64,000 nucleotides of DNA from Microbulbifer mangrovi (GCF_002009015.1 NZ_LZDE01000343.1:26098-90097), one strand, 5' to 3'. Counted from the first letter of the stretch, positions 37,829 to 46,888 are shown. Made by a program: numbers and translations. The notes: generated by a model not told the origin, from the letters alone.

Positions 37829-38461
37829 TCAGCTCTCACCCCAAGGGGGTAATAGGCTCTGCTCAATCCCGAGCTGGCTCAGAATTCTGGCGACCACGAA
37901 GTCGACAAGATCTTCTACAGACTCCGGCCGCTGGTAAAAGCCCGGGCTCGCCGGCAGGATCACCGCACCCATGCGGGTGAGCTTCAGCATGTTCTCCAGG
38001 TGAATCTCCGAGTACGGCGCCTCGCGCGGGACCAGGATCAATTGCCGGCGCTCTTTCAGCGCAACATCCGCAGCCCGCTCAATCAGGTTATTGGAGGCTC
38101 CACAGGCAATGGACGACAGTGTACCGCCACTGGCCGGACAGATGACCAGGCTGCTGGCCGCACCGGTTCCGGACGCCACCGGGGAAAACCAGTCGCGCTT
38201 GCCGAACAGGACCAGCTGACCGGGTTCTGCATCATATAGCTCGCGCAGGAAGTCTTCCGTGCGCGCTTCGTCCTCCGGCAGGGCAACCGGGGTTTCGGTA
38301 TCAATCACGATGCGCGCAGCATCGGACAGCAACAACCATACCCGCACCCGGGCCGCCAGCAGGCACTGCAGCAATCGCAGGCCGTACTGGGCGCCGGAGG
38401 CTCCGGTAATCGCCAGGGTGACGGTCTTGGGGAATGTCGGCTCAGCCAAAGAGGTACCCAC
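37829..38461 (-). CDS. ubiX: flavin prenyltransferase UbiX
   Basis: UbiX attaches a dimethylallyl group to FMN to make the prenylated cofactor of the UbiD decarboxylase of ubiquinone synthesis. The 210-aa protein shows TLAITGASGAQYGLRLLQCL, CPASGGTLSSIACGASNNLI, ERRQLILVPREAPYSEIHLE and the late ILPASPGFYQRP, all hallmarks. It follows mpl by 18 bases; the mpl-ubiX pair is also found in Pseudomonas. ubiD is not in the window. Confidence 0.95.
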   Translation of the reverse strand: MGTSLAEPTFPKTVTLAITGASGAQYGLRLLQCLLAARVRVWLLLSDAARIVIDTETPVALPEDEARTEDFLRELYDAEPGQLVLFGKRDWFSPVASGTGAASSLVICPASGGTLSSIACGASNNLIERAADVALKERRQLILVPREAPYSEIHLENMLKLTRMGAVILPASPGFYQRPESVEDLVDFVVARILSQLGIEQSLLPPWGES

Positions 38462-38479
38462 TTACGCCCCGGTGCGGGG

Positions 38480-39862
38480 CTATTTGCCGTATTTCTGTTC
38501 CAGGGCGTTTAGCAGCCGCTGGTGTACACCGCCGAAGCCACCATTGCTCATTACAATAACGTGACTGCCGGGGGCAGATAGTTCGAGCACGGATTCTACC
38601 GCAGCGTCGATACTGTGGAGAACCTTCGCCGGCACGGTTGAATGGTGAACCACCTCATCCAGGGACCAGTTCATCCCCTCGGGCTGGTACCAGAGCACCA
38701 CGTCGGCCCCGGCGCAGGCGCGCGCCAGCTGGTTCTGATGATGTCCCATACGCATGGTATTGGAGCGCGGTTCAATCAACGCGATAACCTTGTCCCCGCC
38801 GACCTTGGCGCGCAGGCCGTTGAGCGTGGTCTCAATGGCCGTGGGATGGTGGGCGAAATCGTCGTAGACACGGATTCCCCGGATATCCCCCAGGCACTCC
38901 ATACGCCGTTTCACCCCGCCAAATTTGCCCAGCGCCTCCGCCGCAACCGCCGGCTCCACGCCCACATGACGCGCAGCCGCCATCACAGCCAGGCCGTTTT
39001 TCACGCTGTGCAGCCCGGTCTGCTCCCACGCCACACTGGCCACGGTACTGCCTTCCAGCTGCACATCAAAGCGGCTGCCGTCAGCGGCCACATTGAGTGC
39101 ACACCAGTCGCCGAGGCACACATCCTCATCGCTGGCCACGTCAAAGCGCTGCACTTCGCTCCAGCAGCCATGCTCCAGCACCTGGGTGACCGCATCTTCC
39201 TGCGCGGCAATGATCAGGCCCGAGCCGGGCACGGTGCGCACCAGATGATGGAACTGACGCTGAATAGCCGCCAGGTCATCGAAGATGTCGGCGTGGTCGA
39301 ATTCGAGATTGTTGATAATCAAGGTGCGCGGACGGTAGTGGACAAATTTGGAGCGCTTGTCGAAAAACGCGGTGTCGTACTCATCCGCCTCCACCACGAA
39401 AAACGGGGTACCGCCCAGACGGGCGGAAACATCGAAATTCTGCGGCACGCCGCCGATCAGGAAGCCCGGGTCCATGCCCGCGTAGTCCAGCACCCAGGCC
39501 AGCATACTGGCGGTGGTGGTTTTGCCGTGGGTACCGGACACCGCCAGCACCCAGCGCCCGCCGAGGAAGTGGTCACACAGCCACTGGGCTCCGGAGGTGT
39601 ATGCGAGCCCCTTCTCCAGTACCGCTTCCACCGCGGGATTTCCCCGCGATAGCGCATTGCCAATAATCACCAGATCCGGTGCCGGATCCAGCTGTGCGGG
39701 GTCGTAGCCCTCGGTCAGCTCGATGCCTGCACGCTCCAACTGGGTACTCATGGGCGGGTAGACGTTGGCATCTGAACCGGTCACCCGATGGCCTTCCGCC
39801 ACCGCCAGCTGGGCCAGGCTGCCCATAAAAGTGCCACAAATACCTAAAATATGAATATGCAT
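38480..39862 (-). CDS. mpl: UDP-N-acetylmuramate:L-Ala-gamma-D-Glu-meso-DAP ligase Mpl
   Basis: Mpl re-attaches recycled murein tripeptide to UDP-MurNAc. The 460-aa Mur-ligase protein begins MHIHILGICGTFMGSLAQLA, has the ATP-binding AVSGTHGKTTTASMLAWVLD, the Mpl-specific LGGTPFFVVEADEYDTAFFD with KRSKFVHY after it, and YDDFAHHPTAIETTL. The ICGTFMGS start and the D-rich segment distinguish it from MurC. It is the first gene of mpl-ubiX-selW-like. Confidence 0.96.
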   Translation of the reverse strand: MHIHILGICGTFMGSLAQLAVAEGHRVTGSDANVYPPMSTQLERAGIELTEGYDPAQLDPAPDLVIIGNALSRGNPAVEAVLEKGLAYTSGAQWLCDHFLGGRWVLAVSGTHGKTTTASMLAWVLDYAGMDPGFLIGGVPQNFDVSARLGGTPFFVVEADEYDTAFFDKRSKFVHYRPRTLIINNLEFDHADIFDDLAAIQRQFHHLVRTVPGSGLIIAAQEDAVTQVLEHGCWSEVQRFDVASDEDVCLGDWCALNVAADGSRFDVQLEGSTVASVAWEQTGLHSVKNGLAVMAAARHVGVEPAVAAEALGKFGGVKRRMECLGDIRGIRVYDDFAHHPTAIETTLNGLRAKVGGDKVIALIEPRSNTMRMGHHQNQLARACAGADVVLWYQPEGMNWSLDEVVHHSTVPAKVLHSIDAAVESVLELSAPGSHVIVMSNGGFGGVHQRLLNALEQKYGK

Positions 39863-40262
39863 GCCAGATGGTTCGCTCTAATCCGTGGAAACAGGTGCCG
39901 GGTGAGACTGCCAATTCGCGCAATCATTCCTGCATATGCACCGTTTTTTTGGCGCTCTGTGCGTTCCGGCCCGGTTTTTGCTGCCATTCCAGAGGAGGAA
40001 ATGGCGCTGCCCGGATACCGCTGTGCAGACGATGGCGACGGCAATTCACATCTGCCGTCAAACCCAGTGAATTCAAGGCCGCGCAAGCTTATCACGGGTT
40101 TTTCCCGCAGTAAGTGTCGAATGTCCGCAATTCCATGCAATTGCCATATGAATACATTAGACTTCGCGCCGCGTGAGGTAGCCGACAGAAGCCGCCCGCC
40201 AGCAACCACGCCACTGCGTGGCGACTTAGACGAGAAACAGCGACTGCAGCCATAGGATAGAC
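39863..40262. other. divergent intergenic region, mpl / phosphofructokinase
   Basis: 400 bases separate divergent starts. Open frames on both strands overlap each other and have no family features. It should hold two promoters; I cannot point to a well-formed pair of hexamers. No repeat or RNA structure stands out. Confidence 0.5.
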
Positions 40263-41531
40263 ATGTCGAAGAAGAACGCATTTTACGCGCAATCCGGCGG
40301 CGTTACCGCCGTCATCAACGCCTCCGCTTGTGGAGTCATCGAGACTGCCCACCAGCACGGCGACAAGATCGGCAAGATCTACGCCGGTCTGAATGGTATT
40401 GTCGGCGCCCTCCGCGAGGAGCTGATCGACGTCAGCCAGGAGAGCCGTGACACCATTGCCGCACTGCGCCACACCCCCTCCGGTGCCTTCGGCTCCTGCC
40501 GCTACAAGCTGAAGAGCCTCGAGCAGAACCGCGCCGAGTACGAGCGTCTGATCGAAGTGTTCAAGGCCCACAACATCGGCTACTTCTTCTACAACGGCGG
40601 CGGCGACTCCGCCGATACCTGTCTCAAGATCTCCCAGCTGTCGGAAAAGATGGGTTACCCCATCCAAGCCATCCACATCCCCAAGACCGTGGACAATGAC
40701 CTGCCGTTCACCGACAACTGCCCAGGCTTCGGTTCCGTCGCCAAATATGTCGCGGTTTCCACTAAGGAAGCGGCGCTGGACGTTGCCTCCATGTGCGCCA
40801 CATCCACCAAGGTCTTTATCGTCGAAGTGATGGGCCGTCACGCGGGCTGGATTGCCGCCGCCGGCGCCCTCGCCCAGGAAGAGGAAGGCGATGCGCCGCA
40901 CATCATCCTGCTGCCGGAAGTCGCCTTTGATAAAGCAAAGTTCCTGGCCAAGGTACAGCAGACTGTCGCCGACAAGGGCTACTGTGTGATCGTTGCCTCC
41001 GAAGGCGCCCAGTACGAAGACGGCACCTTCCTCGCCGACGCGGGCAGTGTCGACGCCTTCGGCCACAAGCAGCTGGGCGGTGTAGCACCGACCCTGGCCA
41101 AGATGGTCAAGGACGAGCTGGGCTTCAAATACCACTGGGCATTGGCCGACTACCTGCAGCGCGCCGCGCGCCATATTGCGTCTGCCACCGACGTGGAGCA
41201 GGCTTACGCGGTAGGCAAGGCCGCGGTGGAAGCGGCGGTTGCCGGCAAGAACGCGATCATGCCCACCATCGAGCGCAATGGCAGCTCCGCCGCCGATTAC
41301 AGCTGGAGCATCGGCGAGGCTCCGCTGTCCGAGGTGGCCAACGTCGAGAAGTTCATGCCCGAGGAATTTATTTCTGAAGACGGTTTCGGTATCACTGAGG
41401 CCGCCCGCAACTACCTGGAGCCGCTGATCCAGGGCGAAGACTACCCGCCCTATAAAAACGGCATCCCCCAGTACGCGCGTCTGAAGAAGGTGCTGGTAGA
41501 CAAGAAGCTGGAACAGGGCTTTGACGTTTAA
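40263..41531 (+). CDS. 6-phosphofructokinase, probably pyrophosphate-dependent
   Basis: A 422-aa phosphofructokinase. The N-terminus AQSGGVTAVINASACGVIE, the nucleotide-site region YNGGGDSADTCLKISQLSEK and IPKTVDNDLPFTDNCPGFGS are readily seen, with MGRHAGWIAAAGALA later. The residue after GGD is Ser rather than Gly, and the active-site loop is PKTVDND rather than PGTIDND; both features mark the PPi-using group, whose reaction is reversible. It could serve glycolysis and gluconeogenesis alike. Single-gene unit with its own terminator. Confidence 0.88.
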   Translation: MSKKNAFYAQSGGVTAVINASACGVIETAHQHGDKIGKIYAGLNGIVGALREELIDVSQESRDTIAALRHTPSGAFGSCRYKLKSLEQNRAEYERLIEVFKAHNIGYFFYNGGGDSADTCLKISQLSEKMGYPIQAIHIPKTVDNDLPFTDNCPGFGSVAKYVAVSTKEAALDVASMCATSTKVFIVEVMGRHAGWIAAAGALAQEEEGDAPHIILLPEVAFDKAKFLAKVQQTVADKGYCVIVASEGAQYEDGTFLADAGSVDAFGHKQLGGVAPTLAKMVKDELGFKYHWALADYLQRAARHIASATDVEQAYAVGKAAVEAAVAGKNAIMPTIERNGSSAADYSWSIGEAPLSEVANVEKFMPEEFISEDGFGITEAARNYLEPLIQGEDYPPYKNGIPQYARLKKVLVDKKLEQGFDV

Positions 41532-41568
41532 TCGCTAAGCCAATCCCGCTAGTCTTTCCAGATAAAAG

Positions 41569-41604
41569 AAAGCCTCCATCCGCGATCGGATGGAGGCTTT
41601 TTTG
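41569..41604. terminator. intrinsic terminator after phosphofructokinase, bidirectional
   Basis: Arms 41569-41582 and 41587-41600 are a perfect 14-bp stem with loop CGAT, followed by four more T on the plus strand and preceded by an A-rich run for the convergent glutamine-synthetase-like gene. Confidence 0.9.
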
Positions 41605-41642
41605 TTGACGCGCAGACCGCGGTTTGCGGTCCGATTGTTTAT

Positions 41643-43031
41643 CTAAACATTCAGCAACAGGTGCTGGCGTTCCCAGGGTGAAATCTCCCGGTGGAACAGG
41701 CGCATTTCCTCATATTTCACCGCGGCGTACAGCTGGCAGAAGTCCTCTCCCATCGCCGTGCGTACTTCCTCTGCATCATCAAAGATCCGCAACGCCTCAT
41801 CAAAGGTCTCCGGGATATAAAAACTGGCTTCCTGGTCTTCATTCAGCTCAGATGTTGCGGGCGCGCTGGGTTCCACCCCGTTCACCATGCCCAGATACCC
41901 ACACACCAGGCTCGCGGCAATGGCCAGGTAGGGATTGGCATCCACACCCACCACACGATTTTCCAGACGGCGGTCCTGGGCACCGGAGTGCGGCACCCGC
42001 AGACCAGTAGCGCGATTGTCATAGCCCCAACCGATATTGGTGGGGGCACTGGAATTGTCGGCCATCTCAAAGCGCCGGTAGGAATTCACGTTGGGGGCAA
42101 TGAACGGCATGATTTCCCGCAGATGCTTCTGGGTGCCGCCGATAAAGTAACGGAACAGGTCCGAGGCACTGCCGTCGTCCGCGGAAAAAATATTTTTCCC
42201 GGTGTCGCAGTCCACCACACTCTGGTGGATATGCATGGCACTACCGGGTTGGTCGCGCATGGGCTTGGCCATAAAGGTGGCAAACATGCCGTTTTTCAGC
42301 GCCGCCTCACGAATAATGCGTTTGAAGTAGAACACCTGGTCCGCCAGCAACAGCGGGTCACCGTGGGTAAGGTTGAATTCCACCTGTCCGGCACCGTCTT
42401 CCTGAATAACCGAATCGATGTGCAGGCCGGCGGCTTCGGCGTATTCGTAGATGGTATCGATCACCGGTCCATATTCATCGATGGCAGTCATCGAGTAGGA
42501 CTGTAGGGAAGTCCCCGAACGCCCGTTGCGGCCCACCGGTGGCTGAATCGGCTCGTTGGGGTCCACATTCGGCCGGGTCAGATAGAACTCCAGCTCCGGC
42601 GCCACGATCGGCTGCCAGCCCCGGTCACGGTACATTCCAATCACGCGCTTCAACACATTGCGCGGTGCGCAGGGGATGGGATTACCATCGAGGTCGAGCA
42701 GGTCGTGGATAATCTGCAACGCCGGAGTCTTTGCCCAGGGCACCGCCATAGCGGTGGACATATCCGCTACCAGCGCCATATCACTCTCGGCCCACTGGTT
42801 TTCGATATCCATTTCCACATCCTGACCGGTAATGGTCTGATAGAAAATGGAAATAGGCAGGAAGATCGGGGCCTCCGGAGAGAACTTGTTCAGCGGCATC
42901 GCCTTGCCGCGCGACATGCCATTCAGGTCCGGGACTATGCACTCCACCTCATCCAGACGACGGCCATCGAGATAGGCAAGAAAGGCTTCGGGCAGAGTGT
43001 CCAGCCAGGAATTAGCGTCGGGCTGCGTCAT
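41643..43031 (-). CDS. glutamine synthetase family ligase, PuuA-like
   Basis: A 462-aa member of the glutamine-synthetase superfamily of the gamma-glutamylputrescine synthetase type: it would ligate glutamate to an amine using ATP. Visible motifs are VPDLNGMSRGKAMP near residue 33, APELEFYL, HIDSVIQEDGAGQVEFNL, FMAKPMRDQPGSAMHIHQS, NSYRRFE and the LENRVVGVDANPYLAIAASL adenylate-site region. PuuA-type proteins are distinguished from true GlnA by these variants. No puuB, puuC or puuD lies beside it, so its amine is unknown. It is a single gene here. Confidence 0.87.
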   Translation of the reverse strand: MTQPDANSWLDTLPEAFLAYLDGRRLDEVECIVPDLNGMSRGKAMPLNKFSPEAPIFLPISIFYQTITGQDVEMDIENQWAESDMALVADMSTAMAVPWAKTPALQIIHDLLDLDGNPIPCAPRNVLKRVIGMYRDRGWQPIVAPELEFYLTRPNVDPNEPIQPPVGRNGRSGTSLQSYSMTAIDEYGPVIDTIYEYAEAAGLHIDSVIQEDGAGQVEFNLTHGDPLLLADQVFYFKRIIREAALKNGMFATFMAKPMRDQPGSAMHIHQSVVDCDTGKNIFSADDGSASDLFRYFIGGTQKHLREIMPFIAPNVNSYRRFEMADNSSAPTNIGWGYDNRATGLRVPHSGAQDRRLENRVVGVDANPYLAIAASLVCGYLGMVNGVEPSAPATSELNEDQEASFYIPETFDEALRIFDDAEEVRTAMGEDFCQLYAAVKYEEMRLFHREISPWERQHLLLNV

Positions 43032-43115
43032 ATAGGCTCCGGTGATAGGAATTGAAGCCCGCAGTGTAAAGGAAAGTGTGTGTCACCGGAGAATTATCCC
43101 CACAGGCGCAACCGG

Positions 43116-44087
43116 TCAGTCTTCCAGCGGGTCCATAAACTCGGGGCCAGAGCTCCGCACCAACGCGGTAGCGAGCACTTCATTGGTAGTGTCGGGACTG
43201 ATGGTCGCGGCGGAGAGATACTCCCTCTGCACCGCGAATACCGGCAGGACTTCAGCAGATGCCGCACACGCCCGCTGGTACTCCAGAATGGGATCGCAAA
43301 AGTAGGCATTACAGATATCCGCACGCATTTCTTTGGGCAGACTGCACCCACTGCTGGTCTGATTGATACAGGCCCCCTCGATGGATCCCTTGGAAACACG
43401 GGACAGGTACAGGGCCGCAATCTGATCGTCGTCAAGCGCCGGGTTTTCATCCATGGTCCGGCGCATACTCAGTGGTGACAGATAAGCGTGGTCCCGCCCC
43501 GACGAGCAACAAGCACCTTTGCACATGCCACACAGGTGGTCGCTAACCAGCTCTACTTCGGGCTGATCGCGGAATACGTTTTCATGCCGACGGTTTTTCT
43601 CGCGAGGGGCCCAATTCTGATCGTCCTGCGGAATGTCTGACGCGCAGGCAAAGCTGCGAGCCTCTGCAATGACCTTGTGCAGATGCGCACGATAATTTTC
43701 TATGCGCTCGGAAGAAACCGGCACCATCCGGGTGCGCCCGGTGGGAATAACCATGAGGCTGGCGGATTGCTGCGAGAGACCGGGAAAAGCCTGCTGCGCG
43801 GCTTCAAGCAAACGGAGGTTTTCCGCTTCCTCCTCCACAATGCGCGCCTGGATTCTGGCTTCATTTTCCGCCCGCGCGAGACGCCTCTCCCGTAATTGCT
43901 CCCGGTGAAACTGCAGCTGGGACTGGAACAGGTTAATGGGCAGGTTGCGATGCCGCTCGATAAAATTGCCGCATTCAAAGGATGCACAGACAGCAAACGT
44001 TTCATCGTCTTTACGGGGGATAGCGCTGTTGAACAGAGGCGTTTCGCACACACGGCAGAGCCCGGCAGCCAAAGTTTCATCATCCAT
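43116..44087 (-). CDS. cysteine-rich protein with a YkgJ-like cluster, function unknown
   Basis: A 323-aa soluble protein I do not recognise as a whole. Residues 11-39 carry a zinc-ribbon-like set, CxxC (Cys11, Cys14) and CxxxxC (Cys34, Cys39). A charged, probably coiled helix follows (about 55-95, rich in Arg and Glu). From about 183 comes CGMCKGACCSSGRDHAYLS, then ACINQTSSGCSLP and ICNAYFCD, a spacing like the metal-binding YkgJ/UPF0153 cluster. It may bind zinc or an iron-sulfur centre. Its stop is 84 bases upstream of the PuuA-like start on the same strand. Function not assigned. Confidence 0.7.
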   Translation of the reverse strand: MDDETLAAGLCRVCETPLFNSAIPRKDDETFAVCASFECGNFIERHRNLPINLFQSQLQFHREQLRERRLARAENEARIQARIVEEEAENLRLLEAAQQAFPGLSQQSASLMVIPTGRTRMVPVSSERIENYRAHLHKVIAEARSFACASDIPQDDQNWAPREKNRRHENVFRDQPEVELVSDHLCGMCKGACCSSGRDHAYLSPLSMRRTMDENPALDDDQIAALYLSRVSKGSIEGACINQTSSGCSLPKEMRADICNAYFCDPILEYQRACAASAEVLPVFAVQREYLSAATISPDTTNEVLATALVRSSGPEFMDPLED

Positions 44088-44150
44088 GATTAATTCCTTT
44101 TTATTCTCCCGCAGGGTCCGGGCCTTGGCAAAAATCCCTAGCCCAAAACC

Positions 44151-44642
44151 CTATGAGGCATCGAGCCACTTGTACATGACGAACGCATCTACATAGCCCG
44201 CAGTGGGATGATTGAAGGCCTGCGGCAAGCGCCCCACCTCATCGAAACCCAGCTTCTTCCACAAGCGTACCGCCCCCGCATTGGTGGAGGCGACGAAATT
44301 GAACTGTATCGCCTTGTACCCGAGTTCCCGGGCAACCTGTTGAGAGTGCTCACACATGGCAGAAGCGAGCCCTCTTCCGCGGGCATGTGCAGCGACCATG
44401 TATCCGCAGTTGCACACGTGCGCGCCGGGCCCTGCCTGATTCGTTTTAAGGTAGTAAGTAGCGAGGACCTCCCCACCTGCCTCGCAGACATAGGTCTTGC
44501 GCGGCATTTCCATCCAGATTCTGTAGGCTTCCTCACGTGAGGTATCCGGCGCATAAGCGTAGGTATCTGCTGCTGCAACCACCTGATGAAAGATCGGCCA
44601 GATCTGCTCGAAATCCATTGGTCGCGCTTCTCTAATTTTCAT
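44151..44642 (-). CDS. GNAT family N-acetyltransferase
   Basis: A 163-aa acetyltransferase of the Gcn5 fold. ATG 44642 gives MKIREARPMDFEQIWPIFHQ, with AGGA about nine bases upstream. The acetyl-CoA site is the segment NCGYMVAAHARGRGLASAMC near residues 78-97, and FVASTNAGAVRLWKKLGFDE near 115-134 is the usual C-terminal motif. It resembles the phosphinothricin-acetyltransferase-like branch; substrate unknown. It precedes the cysteine-rich gene on the same strand by 63 bases. Confidence 0.87.
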   Translation of the reverse strand: MKIREARPMDFEQIWPIFHQVVAAADTYAYAPDTSREEAYRIWMEMPRKTYVCEAGGEVLATYYLKTNQAGPGAHVCNCGYMVAAHARGRGLASAMCEHSQQVARELGYKAIQFNFVASTNAGAVRLWKKLGFDEVGRLPQAFNHPTAGYVDAFVMYKWLDAS

Positions 44643-44779
44643 CGTCAGCGTCCTACCGATTTGATTCTGCATGGCACAGCCATGAGGAGCCAGGTAGCTT
44701 TGGCACTAGACCGTGATAGCGCCCGATCACAGCGCTGGCTAAGCGACAAACCGCATAACTGCTCATGTAAGAAACCTGT

Positions 44780-45235
44780 TTAGCGAGGTTTATTTTTTGT
44801 CAGAAAGCGCGCTTCATCCGCCGCATTGGGGACCACACAGACTGGGTTTTTGCCAAACAGCTGATAGCGGTTACGCGCGATACGATCATACATCCAATCC
44901 CGCAATGCGCGCGGAATCAAACGTAAACAGGTCAACGCAGGCCACGGCAACGGAAGTTGTTTGAAGATACGAAGTATGGCATCAGACTTTACATACATCT
45001 GATCCCCTTCTACCAGGAGCATGGTTTCGTATTCATCCAGCGGCAAGCCGAAAAAAGAGAGAATCGCCTGCCCTTCATGCGACTGTACGGTGGCGAGTTT
45101 GAAGTGGCGATCGCGGTCGAATTTCAGTAAAAAGCGCGCCCACGCTGAGCACAGGCGACAAACGCCATCAAACAGAACCACCCTGTCCCCTTGTTCCAGG
45201 TAAGGGGCGGTAATGGTCCGACTATCTTCCGTCAT
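44780..45235 (-). CDS. DCC family thiol-disulfide oxidoreductase-like protein (DUF393)
   Basis: A 151-aa DUF393 protein. The family name comes from the motif seen here as FDGVCRLC (Asp23, Cys26, Cys29), a thioredoxin-like CxxC. RDRHFKLATVQSHEGQAILS, the middle DAILRIFKQLPLPWPALTCL and YDRIARNRYQLFGK complete the usual pattern. A redox role is inferred from the motif; no substrate is known. Single gene, separated by a terminator from the next gene on the same strand. Confidence 0.88.
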   Translation of the reverse strand: MTEDSRTITAPYLEQGDRVVLFDGVCRLCSAWARFLLKFDRDRHFKLATVQSHEGQAILSFFGLPLDEYETMLLVEGDQMYVKSDAILRIFKQLPLPWPALTCLRLIPRALRDWMYDRIARNRYQLFGKNPVCVVPNAADEARFLTKNKPR

Positions 45236-45289
45236 ACTGCAGCGTCCCTGATCAGAAATTTCGAGGCAGCCACGGGAATATAAAACAAA

Positions 45290-45322
45290 AAAGGCCGCTC
45301 GGGATATTCCGGAGCGGCCTTT
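45290..45322. terminator. intrinsic terminator after the RpiB-type isomerase gene
   Basis: AAAGGCCGCTC (45290-45300) and GAGCGGCCTTT (45312-45322) form an 11-bp perfect stem; the minus-strand continuation TTTTGTTTTA is a good U tract. Confidence 0.85.
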
Positions 45323-45359
45323 GCCAACGGGTACGCGTTTAATACACCCGCTGCGTTTC

Positions 45360-45998
45360 TCAGGAATCCAGTACGCTGCGCACGAAGTCGGTCAGTTCCT
45401 GGTCCTGGCTGTTTTCGAAGAAACAGGCCTGGAAGCGCTCACCGGTTACCGCGGTTTTCACCAGTTCCGGATCGATGGCCTTGAGACCGTCCAGATAGGC
45501 TTTACCGGTGGCTTCCTTGATATGGTTCAGGATGCCGGCATTGGCCACCTGAGACTCTTTGCGCTCCGGCGGGTAGCCCTGGCCTTTCACACCGGTAAAG
45601 GCTTTTTCAAACATGTAGCGGATATTCAGTTCCGCCCCCCAGCCAAAGCCCTTGGCAAAGGGAATGGCCAGCGCGTTGCCATTGTTGATCTGGGCGAACA
45701 GGAAGGCGTCCGCCGGATCGATGCAGTAGCCACAGGTCACACCGGGATAGGCGTTCAGGGACATCAGCGCGCCCTGACCGGTACCACAGCCGCTCACCAC
45801 AAAGTCTACCGCCTTGGAGTTCAGCAGCAGGCTACCCATGATCCCGAGATGGATGTAGGTCAGACGGTGATCGTTATCGTCACTCATGCCGGTGTTGTAG
45901 ACGGTGTGTCCCAGTTCGCCGGCGACGTCCTGCAACTCTTTCAGCACGATGGCGTTTTTGGACGCCTGGCTGAATTCGTTCATCAGTGCGATTTTCAT
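45360..45998 (-). CDS. RpiB/LacA/LacB family sugar-phosphate isomerase
   Basis: A 212-aa isomerase of the RpiB/LacAB fold, longer than classical RpiB (about 150 aa). ATG 45998 is preceded by GGAGAG. The active-site cysteine region is VDFVVSGCGTGQGALMSLNA (residues about 73-92), and TYIHLGIMGSLLLNSKAVD precedes it. The extra C-terminal 70 residues include GFGWGAELNIRYMFEKAF. The family interconverts aldose and ketose phosphates; the exact sugar here is not determined. Single gene. Confidence 0.85.
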   Translation of the reverse strand: MKIALMNEFSQASKNAIVLKELQDVAGELGHTVYNTGMSDDNDHRLTYIHLGIMGSLLLNSKAVDFVVSGCGTGQGALMSLNAYPGVTCGYCIDPADAFLFAQINNGNALAIPFAKGFGWGAELNIRYMFEKAFTGVKGQGYPPERKESQVANAGILNHIKEATGKAYLDGLKAIDPELVKTAVTGERFQACFFENSQDQELTDFVRSVLDS

Positions 45999-46166
45999 AA
46001 TTGCTCTCCTGTTGCCCCGGGATACAGGGACCGGAATTTGTTTCGCCACCAGGTGTGCATTATTTGTACAAATCGTACCTGGCGCGGCCTATTATCTGTC
46101 CGCGCATTATAAGTGTTTGGCCGATTATTTAAACCGGTCAGGCAGGTTTGCAAGGCAGGTGCACAG

Positions 46167-46844
46167 TCACTGGTCCCTTCTCCCGGGCAAGCTCCTGCAG
46201 AAAAGCCCGACGCCCCCCAGAGCGACGGCGGCAAACAGGGCCACGGCACGGGGAGATTCCAGTACCAGCAAAGTGAGCGCCGAAACAACAATCCACAGTA
46301 TCGGAATCAATACCACCCCCCAGAGTGCGGGGCCTCGCAATACGAGCAGGGCAATCCCGAAGGTAAACAGGGCCGTGGGATCCGGATGCAGCCCAAAGAA
46401 CTCGGCCTGCCGCCAACCGCCACCTGCAGCGAGCGTTGTGAGAGGCGGGCCGATGAACGCAATCAGTACGAGGAAACTACCGATCAACAAAGATAGCGAG
46501 GGACGCGGTCGCGCTCGTGCGCAGCCGAACCCACTCCATGCGATACCAGCCAGCAGTGCCCCCTGCAACAGCCACGCCCAGCAGAGGTAATCCCCCGCCC
46601 AGTTGAGAGTTACATAGCGCTGGGCAAAAAATGCCACAGCGACAAACCCCCAGGGAAGCGCGAGCAGTAACAGGGCCAGACGGGCGCGCCCGCGGATCGC
46701 CACAACCAGCGCAATGATGCCCAGTGCCAGGAAGGCCCACTGCAACGGCCAGAAGTCCTCCCCCATTCTCGCCAGCAGGCGAAAATACACATCGCCACTA
46801 AAAGGGATAAAGTCCTGCAGCTGATAACTGGCCCAGTCACTCAT
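46167..46844 (-). CDS. polytopic membrane protein, DUF6064-like
   Basis: A 225-aa membrane protein with about seven hydrophobic segments. The first 30 residues (FIPFSGDVYFRLLARMGEDFW, then PLQWAFL) resemble the start of DUF6064 proteins, and GLHPDPTALFTFGIALL near residue 150 also fits. No catalytic motif is seen. It lies 44 bases downstream of the aldo/keto reductase on the same strand and ends the redox cluster. Function unknown. Confidence 0.65.
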   Translation of the reverse strand: MSDWASYQLQDFIPFSGDVYFRLLARMGEDFWPLQWAFLALGIIALVVAIRGRARLALLLLALPWGFVAVAFFAQRYVTLNWAGDYLCWAWLLQGALLAGIAWSGFGCARARPRPSLSLLIGSFLVLIAFIGPPLTTLAAGGGWRQAEFFGLHPDPTALFTFGIALLVLRGPALWGVVLIPILWIVVSALTLLVLESPRAVALFAAVALGGVGLFCRSLPGRRDQ

Positions 46845-46888
46845 CTTTCTTCTGTTGGTTTTCGCTGTTGGTTTTCATTGCGCGTTAT

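Noticed and set aside
38642..39652. 336-codon plus-strand open frame
   Set aside because: Antisense to mpl, which is complete and has all Mur-ligase motifs.
39844..40281. Minus-strand open frame covering the mpl / phosphofructokinase gap
   Set aside because: Serine- and arginine-rich, overlaps both neighbouring gene starts, and has no recognisable features.
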